Assembly: GCA_036559195.1 (NCBI GenBank)
Contig: DATBTN010000043.1
Span: forward strand, 1 to 51,278
DNA length: 51,278 nucleotides
Direction: 5' to 3'
Source of the DNA: Candidatus Baltobacteraceae bacterium
GTDB taxonomy: Bacteria; Vulcanimicrobiota; Vulcanimicrobiia; Vulcanimicrobiales; Vulcanimicrobiaceae
The notes beneath the pieces are model-generated. The model did no database searches. It saw only the letters and a program-made list of their open reading frames with translations, and was not told the origin of the DNA. Shown in pieces: positions 1 through 8,229 of this stretch (the stretch's first letter is position 1; each line of letters opens with the position of its first letter). Both the position numbers and the translations under genes were made by a program.

Positions 1-157
1 TCGGCTCGCTGCGGAAATCGCGCTCGAGCGAGAGAATCGCATCGAGTTGATTACCGGCGCTCATGTGCCGCAGTTGGATCAAGGCGGCCACGGCGCTCGC
101 GGCGATCACCACGAACGTTCCCATGGTCGCGATCGTGTTGAAAAGCTCGATCGGCAT
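1..157 (-). CDS. Partial membrane-anchored hypothetical protein (N-terminal 52 residues)
   Basis: The frame is open to the left edge, so only the N-terminus is visible. It begins MPIELFNTIATMG, followed by one strongly hydrophobic helix (about residues 8-26) and then a soluble segment containing AGNQLDAILSLERDF. This layout resembles small bacterial proteins with one N-terminal membrane helix and a cytosolic helical tail, but I do not recognise the family. Its ATG shares one base with the stop of the upstream cyclase/NB-ARC gene (TAATG), so the two are probably translationally coupled and may act together. The function is unknown. Confidence 0.6.
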   Translation of the reverse strand, partial: MPIELFNTIATMGTFVVIAASAVAALIQLRHMSAGNQLDAILSLERDFRSEP

Positions 158-2913
158 TAGATCGCTAAACCTTCTTCGATCGCTTGATCTTCGGTCATCG
201 TGGCGCCGTCGGCCATCAGCATCGTCAACTCGTCTTCCGGCACGTGCTCGCGCAGCAGCGCCAGCGTTTGATCGTACGTAATCTGTTCGGTAAGCTCGCG
301 TTTCGCGTTGATCGAAACGTAAAAGGCGCCGACCCGTCCGAGTAAACGCGCACTTCGCTTGTAGTCTCCGTCGCGAGCCGCGACGCCGGCGAGGTGCTGC
401 AGGCAGATGAAGGTTTGGGCCATTATTTGCATATCGCGGGCCATGCGCAAGGATGCGCGGGCGTGGACCCGGGCGTCGTCGGTTTTGCCGAGAAACAATT
501 CGTACGCCGCAATATTCGTGATCAAGCCTGCAACCAAGTGGGACTTTTCGTTTCCGATCGTCCCGGCCTCGAACGCCCGCTTCAACGCTCCCTCTGCATC
601 GCCGCTGGCAAACTCGCTTTCGGCCATATTCATCGCCGCTCGACGCAGTTCGCGATCGTCGCCGAAACTGCGCGCCGCCGAGAGCGCTTGCGCGTACATT
701 TCGCGCGCCTGCGCGACCTCGCCGGTCAGCCATAGCGCGGTTGCGATGTCCGAGAGCGTGCGCCCCGTCCAGCGCTCGTCGCCGACCTCGCGAAAAACGG
801 CCAACGCGTCTTGTAAATACGGAAGCGCCGCCGCGTTCTCGTCTTGACGAATCAAATAGAATCCCATCAGCCGCGTTGCGAGCGCCGATTCGCCGCGCCG
901 GCCGAGGCCATCGTACAGTTCCCGCGCGCGAGAAGCCGATTCGAAGACCCGGGGATCGGCGGTGGTATCGACTTCTCCGAAGGCCCGAAAGAGCCGCGCT
1001 TGAACCTCGAGCGGCACGTCGGTCTGGGCGCTCTGGGTGGCGATTCTGATCCAGCGTTCCCCTTCACCGGCCGAGAGATCGCGCCAAAAATTCCCGAGCG
1101 AGCCGACGATCGTGCAGCCGAGCGCGATATCGTGACGCTCCACGATCGTCCACGCGAGCGCCGCGCGAATATTGTCGACCTCGGGTTCGATCGTGGTCAG
1201 AAACGTCTGAATGGGACGCTTCGCCGAGCCCGCGTCGGCTGCGGTCGCCATCTGCGCGACGAATGACGCGTGCCGAAACGCAAAACGGTCGAATTCGCCG
1301 GACGATTCGATCTTTTCGAGCGCGTATTGCCGGGTCGATTCGAGCAGCCGATAGCGTTCGTCGCGTCCGCTCAAATCGACGACGGCAAGCGACTTGTCGA
1401 CCAGTGCCGAAAGCACGTCGAGAACCTCCCAGTCCTCAACCAGATCGTCGCTGCAAACCGCCGTCGCCGCTTCCAGCGTCCATCCGCCCGCAAAAACTGC
1501 AAGGCGTTCGAAGAGCGCCCGCTCTTTCTCCGAAAGGAGATCGTAACTCCAGTCGATGAGCGCGCGCATCGTCTGTTGGCGCGGCAGCGCCGTGCGGCTT
1601 CCGCCGGTGAGAATCCGAAATCGCTCGTTGAGCCGATCCGCGAGGCTCGCGACGTTCATTACTTTCACCCGCGAGGCGGCCAACTCGAGCGCCAGCGCGA
1701 TTCCATCGAGCCGACGCGCGATCCGGACCACGTGCTCCACGTTCTCGTCGGTGAGCGAGAACGATTCGCTCGCCGCTTGCGCCCGATCGACGAACAAGGC
1801 GATCGAGCCGTATTCGAGTGCGGCTTCGGTCGTCAAGCGCTGGCCGGCTTCGGGAAGTGTGAGCGACGCCACGCGGTGCACGGTTTCGCCCGCAATATCC
1901 AATCCTTGGCGCGAACTCGCAATAACTCTGACGTGCGGGCATCCCCGAATGATCGCGTCGATCATGCGAGCCGCCGCCTCCACCAAATGCTCGCAGTTAT
2001 CGAAGATCACGAGCGCCTTCTTGCGCTTGAGGTAGTTCACGGACGCCTCGGTGGCCGAGCGCCCCTCGCCGGCGTTGACGTTAAAGACCGAGGCGACGGC
2101 GTCGGGAAGCGATTGCGCGTCGCGAATCGGCGCGAGTTCGACGAACCACACGCCGTCTTCGTAGTCGTCGAGCACGTCGGCGCCGACTTGCAAAGAGAGC
2201 CGCGTCTTCCCGATTCCGCCCGCACCCACGAGCGTGAGCAGCCGCGCCTTTGCAAGGCGTTCCTTGAGTGCGGCGATCTCGGGCTCGCGGCCGACGAAGC
2301 TCGTTACTTGAAGCGGCAGATTGTTCGGCAATTCATCGAGCGAGCGCAGCGGTGGAAATTCAACCGGCAAGTCGGGCGCGCAAAGCTGATAAACTTGCTC
2401 GGGGTAGGTGAGATCGCGCAGCCGCTGGAGGCCCAGATCGCGCAGCGAACTCTGCGCCGGCATTTCGTCCTGCGCGAGTTCGGTGGTGACGCCGGAAACC
2501 AGCACCTGGCCGCCGTGACCGATCGAGAGCAGGCGCGCGACGCGATTGACCGCCGGCCCGAAGTAATCGCCGTTACGTTCTTCGGAATGGCCGGTATGCA
2601 GCGCCACGCGTACCCGCAGCCCGTCGATGTTGCTGAAGTCGCGCGCGGCCAAGCTGCGCTCGGCATCGAGTGCGGCGGCTACCGCATCGGGTGCGCGCGA
2701 GAAGACGGCGCAAAACGCGTCGCCGACCGTTTTAAAGACTTGGCCCGCATGGCGTTCGATCGCGGCCTGCACGATTGCGTCGTGCCACGAGAGCGCGTCG
2801 CGCATGGCTTCGCGATGCAGTTCCCAACGCTGGGTGCTGCCCTCGATGTCGCTAAAGAAGAACGTTACCGTCCCGGTGGGCAACGGGCGAGTCGGCGTAA
2901 GAACGTCGGACAA
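157..2913 (-). CDS. Class III adenylate/guanylate cyclase domain fused to NB-ARC ATPase and TPR repeats (STAND-type signalling protein)
   Basis: This protein of about 918 aa has three parts. Residues 12-178 form a class III nucleotide cyclase domain with the metal-binding stretch FFFSDIEGST, the KTVGD segment and the AVNRVARL helix carrying the transition-state Asn and Arg, so the domain looks catalytically intact. Residues 200-480 are an NB-ARC/STAND ATPase with Walker A GAGGIGKT (about 230-237), Walker B ALVIFDNCEHL and the sensor-like RVIASSRQGL. The C-terminal 400 residues are helical TPR-like repeats. It resembles actinobacterial AfsR/cyclase-ATPase proteins but lacks a DNA-binding domain, so the probable output is cAMP or a protein contact. 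I chose the TTG at 2913 because GGAGGT at 2918-2923 lies 4 nt upstream; the GTG at 2919 overlaps that site. The ligand is unknown. Confidence 0.88.
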   Translation of the reverse strand: MSDVLTPTRPLPTGTVTFFFSDIEGSTQRWELHREAMRDALSWHDAIVQAAIERHAGQVFKTVGDAFCAVFSRAPDAVAAALDAERSLAARDFSNIDGLRVRVALHTGHSEERNGDYFGPAVNRVARLLSIGHGGQVLVSGVTTELAQDEMPAQSSLRDLGLQRLRDLTYPEQVYQLCAPDLPVEFPPLRSLDELPNNLPLQVTSFVGREPEIAALKERLAKARLLTLVGAGGIGKTRLSLQVGADVLDDYEDGVWFVELAPIRDAQSLPDAVASVFNVNAGEGRSATEASVNYLKRKKALVIFDNCEHLVEAAARMIDAIIRGCPHVRVIASSRQGLDIAGETVHRVASLTLPEAGQRLTTEAALEYGSIALFVDRAQAASESFSLTDENVEHVVRIARRLDGIALALELAASRVKVMNVASLADRLNERFRILTGGSRTALPRQQTMRALIDWSYDLLSEKERALFERLAVFAGGWTLEAATAVCSDDLVEDWEVLDVLSALVDKSLAVVDLSGRDERYRLLESTRQYALEKIESSGEFDRFAFRHASFVAQMATAADAGSAKRPIQTFLTTIEPEVDNIRAALAWTIVERHDIALGCTIVGSLGNFWRDLSAGEGERWIRIATQSAQTDVPLEVQARLFRAFGEVDTTADPRVFESASRARELYDGLGRRGESALATRLMGFYLIRQDENAAALPYLQDALAVFREVGDERWTGRTLSDIATALWLTGEVAQAREMYAQALSAARSFGDDRELRRAAMNMAESEFASGDAEGALKRAFEAGTIGNEKSHLVAGLITNIAAYELFLGKTDDARVHARASLRMARDMQIMAQTFICLQHLAGVAARDGDYKRSARLLGRVGAFYVSINAKRELTEQITYDQTLALLREHVPEDELTMLMADGATMTEDQAIEEGLAI

Positions 2914-2917
2914 GCAC

Positions 2918-2923
2918 ACCTCC
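2918..2923 (-). promoter_or_regulatory. Ribosome binding site deciding the start of the cyclase gene
   Basis: GGAGGT on the minus strand sits 4 nt before TTG 2913. It would overlap the alternative GTG at 2919, so it favours the TTG start. Confidence 0.55.
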
Positions 2924-2972
2924 GATGCGCTAAATTACGCTATCCGAAAGGCGGCACCTCGGGCCGTTCGGC

Positions 2973-4214
2973 TCAGTCGTGGGTCCAATCCAGCATCTCG
3001 CGCCATTGGGGTTTGGGATAGCGCTGTTTGCCCTTGATCGTGTCCACGTACTTGCGCTTGCCGCTGCGATTGCCTTTGCCCATGAAGAGGCCGCCGACGA
3101 GGCGATCGTCCCAGAAGTAGAGGGCGCGGTACCAGCCCTTCTCGGCGTCGGTCGAGCAGACGGTCTCGATATCCGGCCGATACTCAGGCGAGAGGCCGAA
3201 CTGCGTGATCGTTTGCCCTTTGAAGAGCATGCTCGAGTACTCGGGCACGTCGTGGTACCGCTCGTCGCCGCCGACCATGTTGATGGCGACCACTTTGCCG
3301 TGCGCGCCGGCGTTATTCCAGGTCCCCATGCGGTAGCGCATCTCGAGCGTCGGATCGTAAAAATCTGCAATGTCGCCGGCGGCGAAAATCCCGCCGATAT
3401 TCGTCTCGAGGCGATCGTTGCACAGAATGCCGTTCTTACTGGTTTGCACGCCGGAGCCGTCGAGCAGTTCGGTGTTCATCGTGAGCCCGAAGCCGATGCC
3501 GTAGCACTGCGCTTCGATCTCCGCGCCGCTCTTGAGACGCAGCTTCGTGGCGACGCCGTTGCTGCGCACGAAATCGACGACCTCGTCTTCGTAGTGAAAG
3601 TGAACGCCGTCGGCCCGCGCCGCTTTGTCTACGAGGCCGCCGGCGACCTCGTCGAGCATGCGGTGCAGAAAGCGCGGGCCGCGCAGGACCCAGTGCGTTT
3701 CGACTTTGCGCGACACGAACGCCTCGGCCAGTTCGTACGCGATGAACGATCCGCCGATCGCAACGGCGGTCTTGGTGTGTTCGAGCTGCTCCGAAATCGC
3801 TTTGGTATCGTCGAGATACTGGTAGTTGTACACGTTCGCCGCGTCGGAGCCCGGCGCCGGGTGCGGGTTCGGGCGTCCGCCCGTCGCAACGAGCAGCGCA
3901 TCGTAGGGATACGATTTACCGTCGGCGATGACCACGCGTTCCTCCGGAATGACGCGATCGACGTGCGTTCGCAGAAGCAGCGCGATCTGATGCTTGTCGT
4001 GCCAAGCCTGATCGCGGATGATCACTTTCGCTTCGGTGACTTGCTTGCGCAGCAGCGGCGGTAGCGCGATGCGATTGTAGAGCGTGTAGGGCTCGTCGGC
4101 GAACATCGTGATCGAGCACGAGGGGTCGTGCTTGCGCAGCGCTTCGGCGCAGGTCGTTCCGGCAAAGCCGTTCCCAACGATCACGTAACGGCGCGTGTCT
4201 CCGACCGAATGCAA
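2973..4214 (-). CDS. NAD(P)/FAD-dependent oxidoreductase (pyridine nucleotide-disulphide reductase fold)
   Basis: The protein is 413 aa. The N-terminal FAD motif is YVIVGNGFAGTTCAE (about 9-23), followed by the ALLVATGGRP strand and the second FAD motif GGIFAAGDIAD. The central NAD-binding motif reads AVAIGGSFIAYELAE, in which the third glycine of the usual GxGxxG is replaced by alanine, so NAD(P)H binding may be altered. It resembles the FAD domain of NirB and rubredoxin or ferredoxin reductases and would pass electrons between NAD(P)H and a small redox partner; no partner gene is nearby. The start is TTG, with GGGAG 7 nt upstream. It lies 59 bp upstream of the cyclase gene on the same strand and is divergent from the small gene at 4285. 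The substrate is unknown. Confidence 0.85.
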   Translation of the reverse strand: MHSVGDTRRYVIVGNGFAGTTCAEALRKHDPSCSITMFADEPYTLYNRIALPPLLRKQVTEAKVIIRDQAWHDKHQIALLLRTHVDRVIPEERVVIADGKSYPYDALLVATGGRPNPHPAPGSDAANVYNYQYLDDTKAISEQLEHTKTAVAIGGSFIAYELAEAFVSRKVETHWVLRGPRFLHRMLDEVAGGLVDKAARADGVHFHYEDEVVDFVRSNGVATKLRLKSGAEIEAQCYGIGFGLTMNTELLDGSGVQTSKNGILCNDRLETNIGGIFAAGDIADFYDPTLEMRYRMGTWNNAGAHGKVVAINMVGGDERYHDVPEYSSMLFKGQTITQFGLSPEYRPDIETVCSTDAEKGWYRALYFWDDRLVGGLFMGKGNRSGKRKYVDTIKGKQRYPKPQWREMLDWTHD

Positions 4215-4284
4215 GCTCGATCTCCCTATCTAGAGGCGACGAAGAGGCACGCATTCGCCGGGCCCGGAAAGCGCTCCCGTACGA

Positions 4285-4620
4285 ATGGAAGTACGACTGG
4301 TCGCGTTGCTGGCCTCATTCATCGGCACGAGTGCCGATTACTCGCTCGCGCGCCTCGAGTTCGCCACTCGCCATCCGGCGCTCGCCGCACCGCCGACGAT
4401 CGATCGCCTCCCCGACGCCTCCGAAGCGACCTTACGCACGCGCTGGCCGCAGATCGAGGCGCAACTTGAGGCCGCATTGGCGTTTACGAAACAGTTGGAG
4501 GCCGCCCCCGGTAGTGTGGGTGCAGACGACACGACTGCCGGCTGGCTGCGACGCACGCTCCAAGAACTCGATCAACACGCGCGCGCTATCCGGTGGGTAC
4601 TAACGGTGGACGAACGATGA
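4285..4620 (+). CDS. Small helical hypothetical protein
   Basis: A 111-aa predicted cytosolic protein, mostly helical, with heptad-like stretches such as TRWPQIEAQLEAALAFTKQLE and a C-terminal TLQELDQHARAIRWVL. I do not recognise the family and see no catalytic motif. It starts at ATG without a strong ribosome binding site and overlaps the next small gene by ATGA (4 bp), so the two are co-translated. The 70-bp gap to the divergent oxidoreductase must hold both promoters. Confidence 0.55.
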   Translation: MEVRLVALLASFIGTSADYSLARLEFATRHPALAAPPTIDRLPDASEATLRTRWPQIEAQLEAALAFTKQLEAAPGSVGADDTTAGWLRRTLQELDQHARAIRWVLTVDER

Positions 4621-4835
4621 ACAACGACTTCATAGAACGCGCGAAGCGCAAAGCCCAAGACCTCGGCAAACAACTCAACGAAACCGTTGAGAAGCAGCGC
4701 GAACAGCTCTCACCGCAAGTGCACGACGCGCTCAATCAAACCCAAGCCCAAGCCGAAGACGCCCTAACCGAACTCAAAGGCTTCGTAAAAAAAACCGCCC
4801 AATCCATCCGCGACGACATCAACAAACGCCCATAA
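4617..4835 (+). CDS. Small charged amphipathic helical protein
   Basis: A 72-aa highly charged protein with no membrane segment. It begins MNNDFIERAKRKAQDLGKQ and continues as one long amphipathic helix rich in Q, E, K and D, ending DDINKRP. The composition resembles apolipoprotein-like or YtxH-like stress proteins, but the assignment is only by composition. The ATG at 4617 overlaps the stop of the preceding gene as ATGA, which is preferred over the in-frame GTG at 4593. It is followed directly by a repeat cluster. The function is unknown. Confidence 0.6.
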   Translation: MNNDFIERAKRKAQDLGKQLNETVEKQREQLSPQVHDALNQTQAQAEDALTELKGFVKKTAQSIRDDINKRP

Positions 4836-4848
4836 GACAACCCCCACT

Positions 4849-5036
4849 TCCACAAGCTCACCATGACAAAGAACACCCCTTGTCATCCTGAGCTTGTCGA
4901 AGGACGGAGCCTGTCGAAGGACGTGGTTCGACAAGCTCACCATGACAAGAACGCTTCTTCTTTGTCATCCTGAGCCTGTCGAAGGACGAGCCTGTCGAAG
5001 GACGTGGTTCGACAAGCTCACCATGACAAGAACGCT
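4849..5036. repeat. Cluster of dispersed TGTCATCCTGAGC-TGTCGAAGGACG repeats, both orientations
   Basis: This intergenic stretch consists almost wholly of copies of a short repeat. Forward units such as TGTCATCCTGAGCTTGTCG (from 4881) and a second from about 4962 alternate with inverted units containing TTCGACAAGCTCACCATGAC (4927 and 5007). A composite block of about 80 bp (GAGCCTGTCGAAGGACG followed by its inverted partner) occurs twice in tandem. Related copies lie at 11641-11793, 21094-21284 and 29333-29362. The inverted pairs can form hairpins and may end transcription between the + strand gene to the left and the converging - strand gene to the right. Confidence 0.9.
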
Positions 5037-5041
5037 CCGTC

Positions 5042-6205
5042 TTAGAGAGAGTGCAATCCTAGGGCTACCATCATTCTGAAGCCGACGTCGAGGGCGCCCT
5101 CGTCGATATCGTAGCGGGCGCTGTGTTGCGGCTGGGTGCCGAGTTCGGTGCCGCGCGCGCCGACGACGAAATAGGCACCGGGGCGCTCTTCCATCATGTA
5201 GGACATGTCCTCAGCCCACATCACGATATCGTGCGGATCGACGACGTTCGCCTCGCCGAGTTCCTCGCGGCCGACTGCGCGCACGATGTCGTTCATCGCC
5301 GGATCGTTGACCGTCGGCGGATATCCCATGCGATAGCGCATCTCGTATTCGACGCGCATCGCGATCGAGAGCCCTTTGAGGATGCGCTCCATGCGCTCGG
5401 GCATGGACGCGCGCACGTCTTTATCGAACGAGCGAACCGTGCCTTCCATCTCCGCTTCGGTGGGAATCACGTTGAACGTCGAACCGCTTGAGAACTTGCC
5501 GACGGTAAAGACCGCGGGATCCTTCGGCGCGATCTCGCGGCTCACGACGGTCTGCAGCATCGTGACGAACTGCGCTCCCGCCACGATCGGGTCGATCGCG
5601 CGTTCGGGCATCGCCCCGTGGCCGCCCTTGCCGCGCAGCGTCAGATGGAACTCGTCGGAGGAAGCAAAGAACGCACCGTCGCGCACGCCGATCTTCCCAA
5701 CTTCCAACCCGCTAAAGACGTGCAATGCGAAGACCCGGTCCACGTGCGGATTCTCGAGCGCGCCGTCTTCGATCATGAGTTTGTTGCCGGCGTAACCTTC
5801 TTCGCCGGGTTGAAAACAGAATACGAGCGTGCCGGAGATCTCGTCGCGGCGGCGCGCGAGTTCCTTGGCGGCGCAAAGTAAAATCGCGATGTGTGCGTCG
5901 TGTCCGCACGCGTGCATCACGCCGTTTTTGGTCGACTTATATTCGACGTCGGCAACTTCGCTCACGGGCAGCGCATCGATGTCGGCACGCAGCAGCGTCA
6001 CCGGCCCGGGCCGGCCCCCTTTGAGCGTGCCGAGGATGCCCGTCTTCCCGACCCCGGTACGCAGATCGTCCAAATCGAGCGCGCGCAACTCGCGTTCGAT
6101 GTACGCGCCCGTTTCAAACTCGACCATCGAGAGTTCGGGATGCATGTGAAAGTGGCGACGTACGCGGACGAGTTCGTCGTGCGGTATCTCGAGCGAGGCG
6201 ATCAT
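5042..6205 (-). CDS. M20 family metallo-amidohydrolase (hippurate/N-acyl amino acid hydrolase type)
   Basis: A 387-aa cytosolic peptidase M20D-type enzyme that hydrolyses an amide bond of N-acyl amino acids or similar compounds with a di-metal centre. It has RRHFHMHPELS near the N-terminus, the metal-ligand motif MHACGHDAHIA, FQPGEEGYAGNK carrying the catalytic Glu pair, FALHV, and GKGGHGAMP of the dimerisation/lid domain. The length is usual for the family (380-400 aa). The ATG at 6205 begins MIASLEIPHDELVRVRRHFH, with no strong ribosome binding site. Its stop lies next to the repeat cluster. The exact substrate (hippurate, N-acetyl amino acid, indole-acetyl conjugate) cannot be read from the sequence. 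Confidence 0.9.
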   Translation of the reverse strand: MIASLEIPHDELVRVRRHFHMHPELSMVEFETGAYIERELRALDLDDLRTGVGKTGILGTLKGGRPGPVTLLRADIDALPVSEVADVEYKSTKNGVMHACGHDAHIAILLCAAKELARRRDEISGTLVFCFQPGEEGYAGNKLMIEDGALENPHVDRVFALHVFSGLEVGKIGVRDGAFFASSDEFHLTLRGKGGHGAMPERAIDPIVAGAQFVTMLQTVVSREIAPKDPAVFTVGKFSSGSTFNVIPTEAEMEGTVRSFDKDVRASMPERMERILKGLSIAMRVEYEMRYRMGYPPTVNDPAMNDIVRAVGREELGEANVVDPHDIVMWAEDMSYMMEERPGAYFVVGARGTELGTQPQHSARYDIDEGALDVGFRMMVALGLHSL

Positions 6206-6249
6206 GCAAATCGGGTTTGCCGCGCGCGCGGCGGGGACCTGGCCGCTGC

Positions 6250-7068
6250 TTAAATCGTGTACTCCATGCGATATCGCAGCTCCGAAACGACCGGAATGCA
6301 GCGAAAGATGCTGGGGTTGTATGGCACCGCCGCGAGCTGTTGGCGCGCGTATGCGTCGAACGAGGTACTGCCGCTGGGTTGCAAGAGGTCCACCGCCGCG
6401 GCTCGTCCGTCGCTATCGATCGAGATTCGAAACTCGGCCTTTGCGTGGCGTCCGGCCTTCATATCGTAGAAACTCGATTCGTGCGCGATCTGCCCGGCCA
6501 TACTGGCGTCGCGGTAGGGCACCTTGCAATCCAGCGCCGGCAGATCCAGCTTAAAATCGGCGGCCGTACTCGCAAACGTGCGGTGCTCGCCGCGCTTTAG
6601 CGGCGCCGGCGACGCGGTCAACGTACGCCGCTCGTCGTCACCCAACGTCGGAACCTTGTAGGGAAACGTCGGGCAGGATTGCGCTTTGCCCGAAGCGTCC
6701 ACCACGTCGTCGACCCACGCGTAGCGGATGCGATCGGCGCGAGGCAACGAGATCATCGCGCTGTCGGCTTGAAAATGCATCGGGTCGGTCTCCGACGGCA
6801 CGAATCGGATATCGCTAAAAGCGACGGTATAGGCTTTGGTGTCGCTAACGACGATGAGGTGACCGCTCACGCGTTGTGCCGAGTCCGATGCGAGCGTGTA
6901 GAGGTAGTGCAGGTTCTCGTCTAACGCGTTCGCCGGTCCGTCGGTACCGTAATTCCACGGCGTTAGAAAATCGACGTCGGCGGCGCAGAAGACCGACGCT
7001 CGCGCGTTCGCGTGAAGCGCGCCGCAGGCCAGCATGGCGAGGACCAGCATCCATACACCCTTCCTCAT
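6250..7068 (-). CDS. Secreted protein with TonB C-terminal-like domain
   Basis: About 272 aa. The start at ATG 7068 gives a good signal peptide (MRKGVWMLVLAMLACGALHANARA), whereas the longer open frame would run into the divergent dehydrogenase gene. The middle domain (about 30-150) is unrecognised. The C-terminal 80 residues contain HAKAEFRISIDSDGRAAAVD and SFDAYARQQLAAVPYNP, the pattern of the TonB_C/energy-transducer fold. It lacks the proline-rich periplasmic linker of true TonB, so it is more likely a periplasmic or exported protein using the same fold. It is divergent from the E1 alpha operon across 82 bp. I infer a role outside the cytoplasm but no specific function. Confidence 0.7.
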   Translation of the reverse strand: MRKGVWMLVLAMLACGALHANARASVFCAADVDFLTPWNYGTDGPANALDENLHYLYTLASDSAQRVSGHLIVVSDTKAYTVAFSDIRFVPSETDPMHFQADSAMISLPRADRIRYAWVDDVVDASGKAQSCPTFPYKVPTLGDDERRTLTASPAPLKRGEHRTFASTAADFKLDLPALDCKVPYRDASMAGQIAHESSFYDMKAGRHAKAEFRISIDSDGRAAAVDLLQPSGSTSFDAYARQQLAAVPYNPSIFRCIPVVSELRYRMEYTI

Positions 7069-7150
7069 ACCGTTTTTTTTGCCGCGCCGCCTCGCGGTTA
7101 CTGCTTCGAGGCGCAGGATTTCCACACAGATTCGGGCGAGTAGCCGGATT

Positions 7151-8176
7151 GTGGCCGCCAACACAAAAGCGACGCTGTCCTTCGAGCGACACGGGCTTAC
7201 CGATCTACAACTCATCGAGATGCTGCGCATCATGACGATGCAGCGAACGCTCGAGAATCGCGGATTTCAGCTCAATCGGCAGGGCAAGATTCCGTTTGCG
7301 TCGGCAAGCGAAGGCCACGAAGCTGTGCAAGCGGGCGCGGCGCTCGCCTTCGAGCGCGGCAAAGATATCCTCGCTCCCTACTACCGCGATCTCGGCCTCG
7401 ATATCGGCATCGGGCTAACGCCGTACGAGGTGCTACTCTCGCTCTTCGCGCGGGCCGCCGACCTTTCGGGCGGCCGCCAGTTTCCCCACCACTACGCCAG
7501 CCGCAAGCTCAACCTGTTCTCGATCAGTTCGATCATCGCCGCGCAGGTGTGCCACGCCGTCGGCGCGGCGTACGCGATCAAGCTCCGCAAAGAGGCCGGT
7601 CGTGCCGTACTCACCACCTTCGGCGACGGGGCGACGAGCGAGGGCGAGTGGCACGAATCGCTAAATTTCGCCGCCGTGCACAAGCTGCCGATCGTGTTCC
7701 TCTGTGAGAACAACGAGTGGGCGATCTCGACCCCGATCTCGCGCCAGAGCGGCCAAACCGATATCTATAAGAAAGCGGCGGGCTACGGCATGCCGGGCGC
7801 GGTGGTCGACGGGTTCGATCCGATCGCGTGCTACGCGGCCGTCAAAGAGGCGATGGACCGCGCCCGTTCGGGCGGCGGCCCCACCCTGGTCGAGGCTAAG
7901 TGCTACCGCTTTCTCTCGCACACGACCGACGACGACGATCGCACCTACCGCAGCCGCGAAGAGGTGGAGGCGCGGCGCAAGGACGATCCGGTACCCAAAT
8001 TCGAGCGGTTTTTGATCGATCGCGGCGTCCTGACCGCCGAGAAGGTGGCCGCCTTGAAGTCATCCGTCCTGGCCGAGGCGAACGAAGCCACGGACAAGGC
8101 CGAAGCGATGCCCTACCCCGAGCCCGGCGACCTCTACACGAATCTCCACGCCGGCCCCTGGGAACCGTGGCAATAA
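7151..8176 (+). CDS. 2-oxo acid dehydrogenase E1 component, alpha subunit (copy 1)
   Basis: A 341-aa thiamine-diphosphate-dependent E1 alpha subunit of the pyruvate/branched-chain 2-oxo acid dehydrogenase type. With E1 beta it decarboxylates a 2-oxo acid and passes the acyl group to lipoyl-E2. The ThDP/Mg motif runs from GDGATSEGEWHES to CENNEWAIS, with the usual spacing, and the phosphorylation-loop-like HTTDDDDRTYRS is present. I chose GTG 7151 because the resulting N-terminus aligns residue by residue with the second copy; the longer frame overlaps the divergent gene. It is 53 bp upstream of a very similar second E1 alpha gene, sharing NRGFQLNRQGKIPFA. Whether the substrate is pyruvate, acetoin or a branched-chain acid cannot be decided. 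Confidence 0.92.
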   Translation: MAANTKATLSFERHGLTDLQLIEMLRIMTMQRTLENRGFQLNRQGKIPFASASEGHEAVQAGAALAFERGKDILAPYYRDLGLDIGIGLTPYEVLLSLFARAADLSGGRQFPHHYASRKLNLFSISSIIAAQVCHAVGAAYAIKLRKEAGRAVLTTFGDGATSEGEWHESLNFAAVHKLPIVFLCENNEWAISTPISRQSGQTDIYKKAAGYGMPGAVVDGFDPIACYAAVKEAMDRARSGGGPTLVEAKCYRFLSHTTDDDDRTYRSREEVEARRKDDPVPKFERFLIDRGVLTAEKVAALKSSVLAEANEATDKAEAMPYPEPGDLYTNLHAGPWEPWQ

Positions 8177-8229
8177 CGTAAGCCGAACGGGTCCGTCCGT
8201 ACTTACCTTCTGAGGATCATCTCGAACAT

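Noticed and set aside
1270-3021. Long + strand open frame antisense to the cyclase/NB-ARC gene
   Set aside because: It is Arg-rich, has no recognisable domain and runs opposite to a gene with clear domains; GC-rich DNA produces such shadows.
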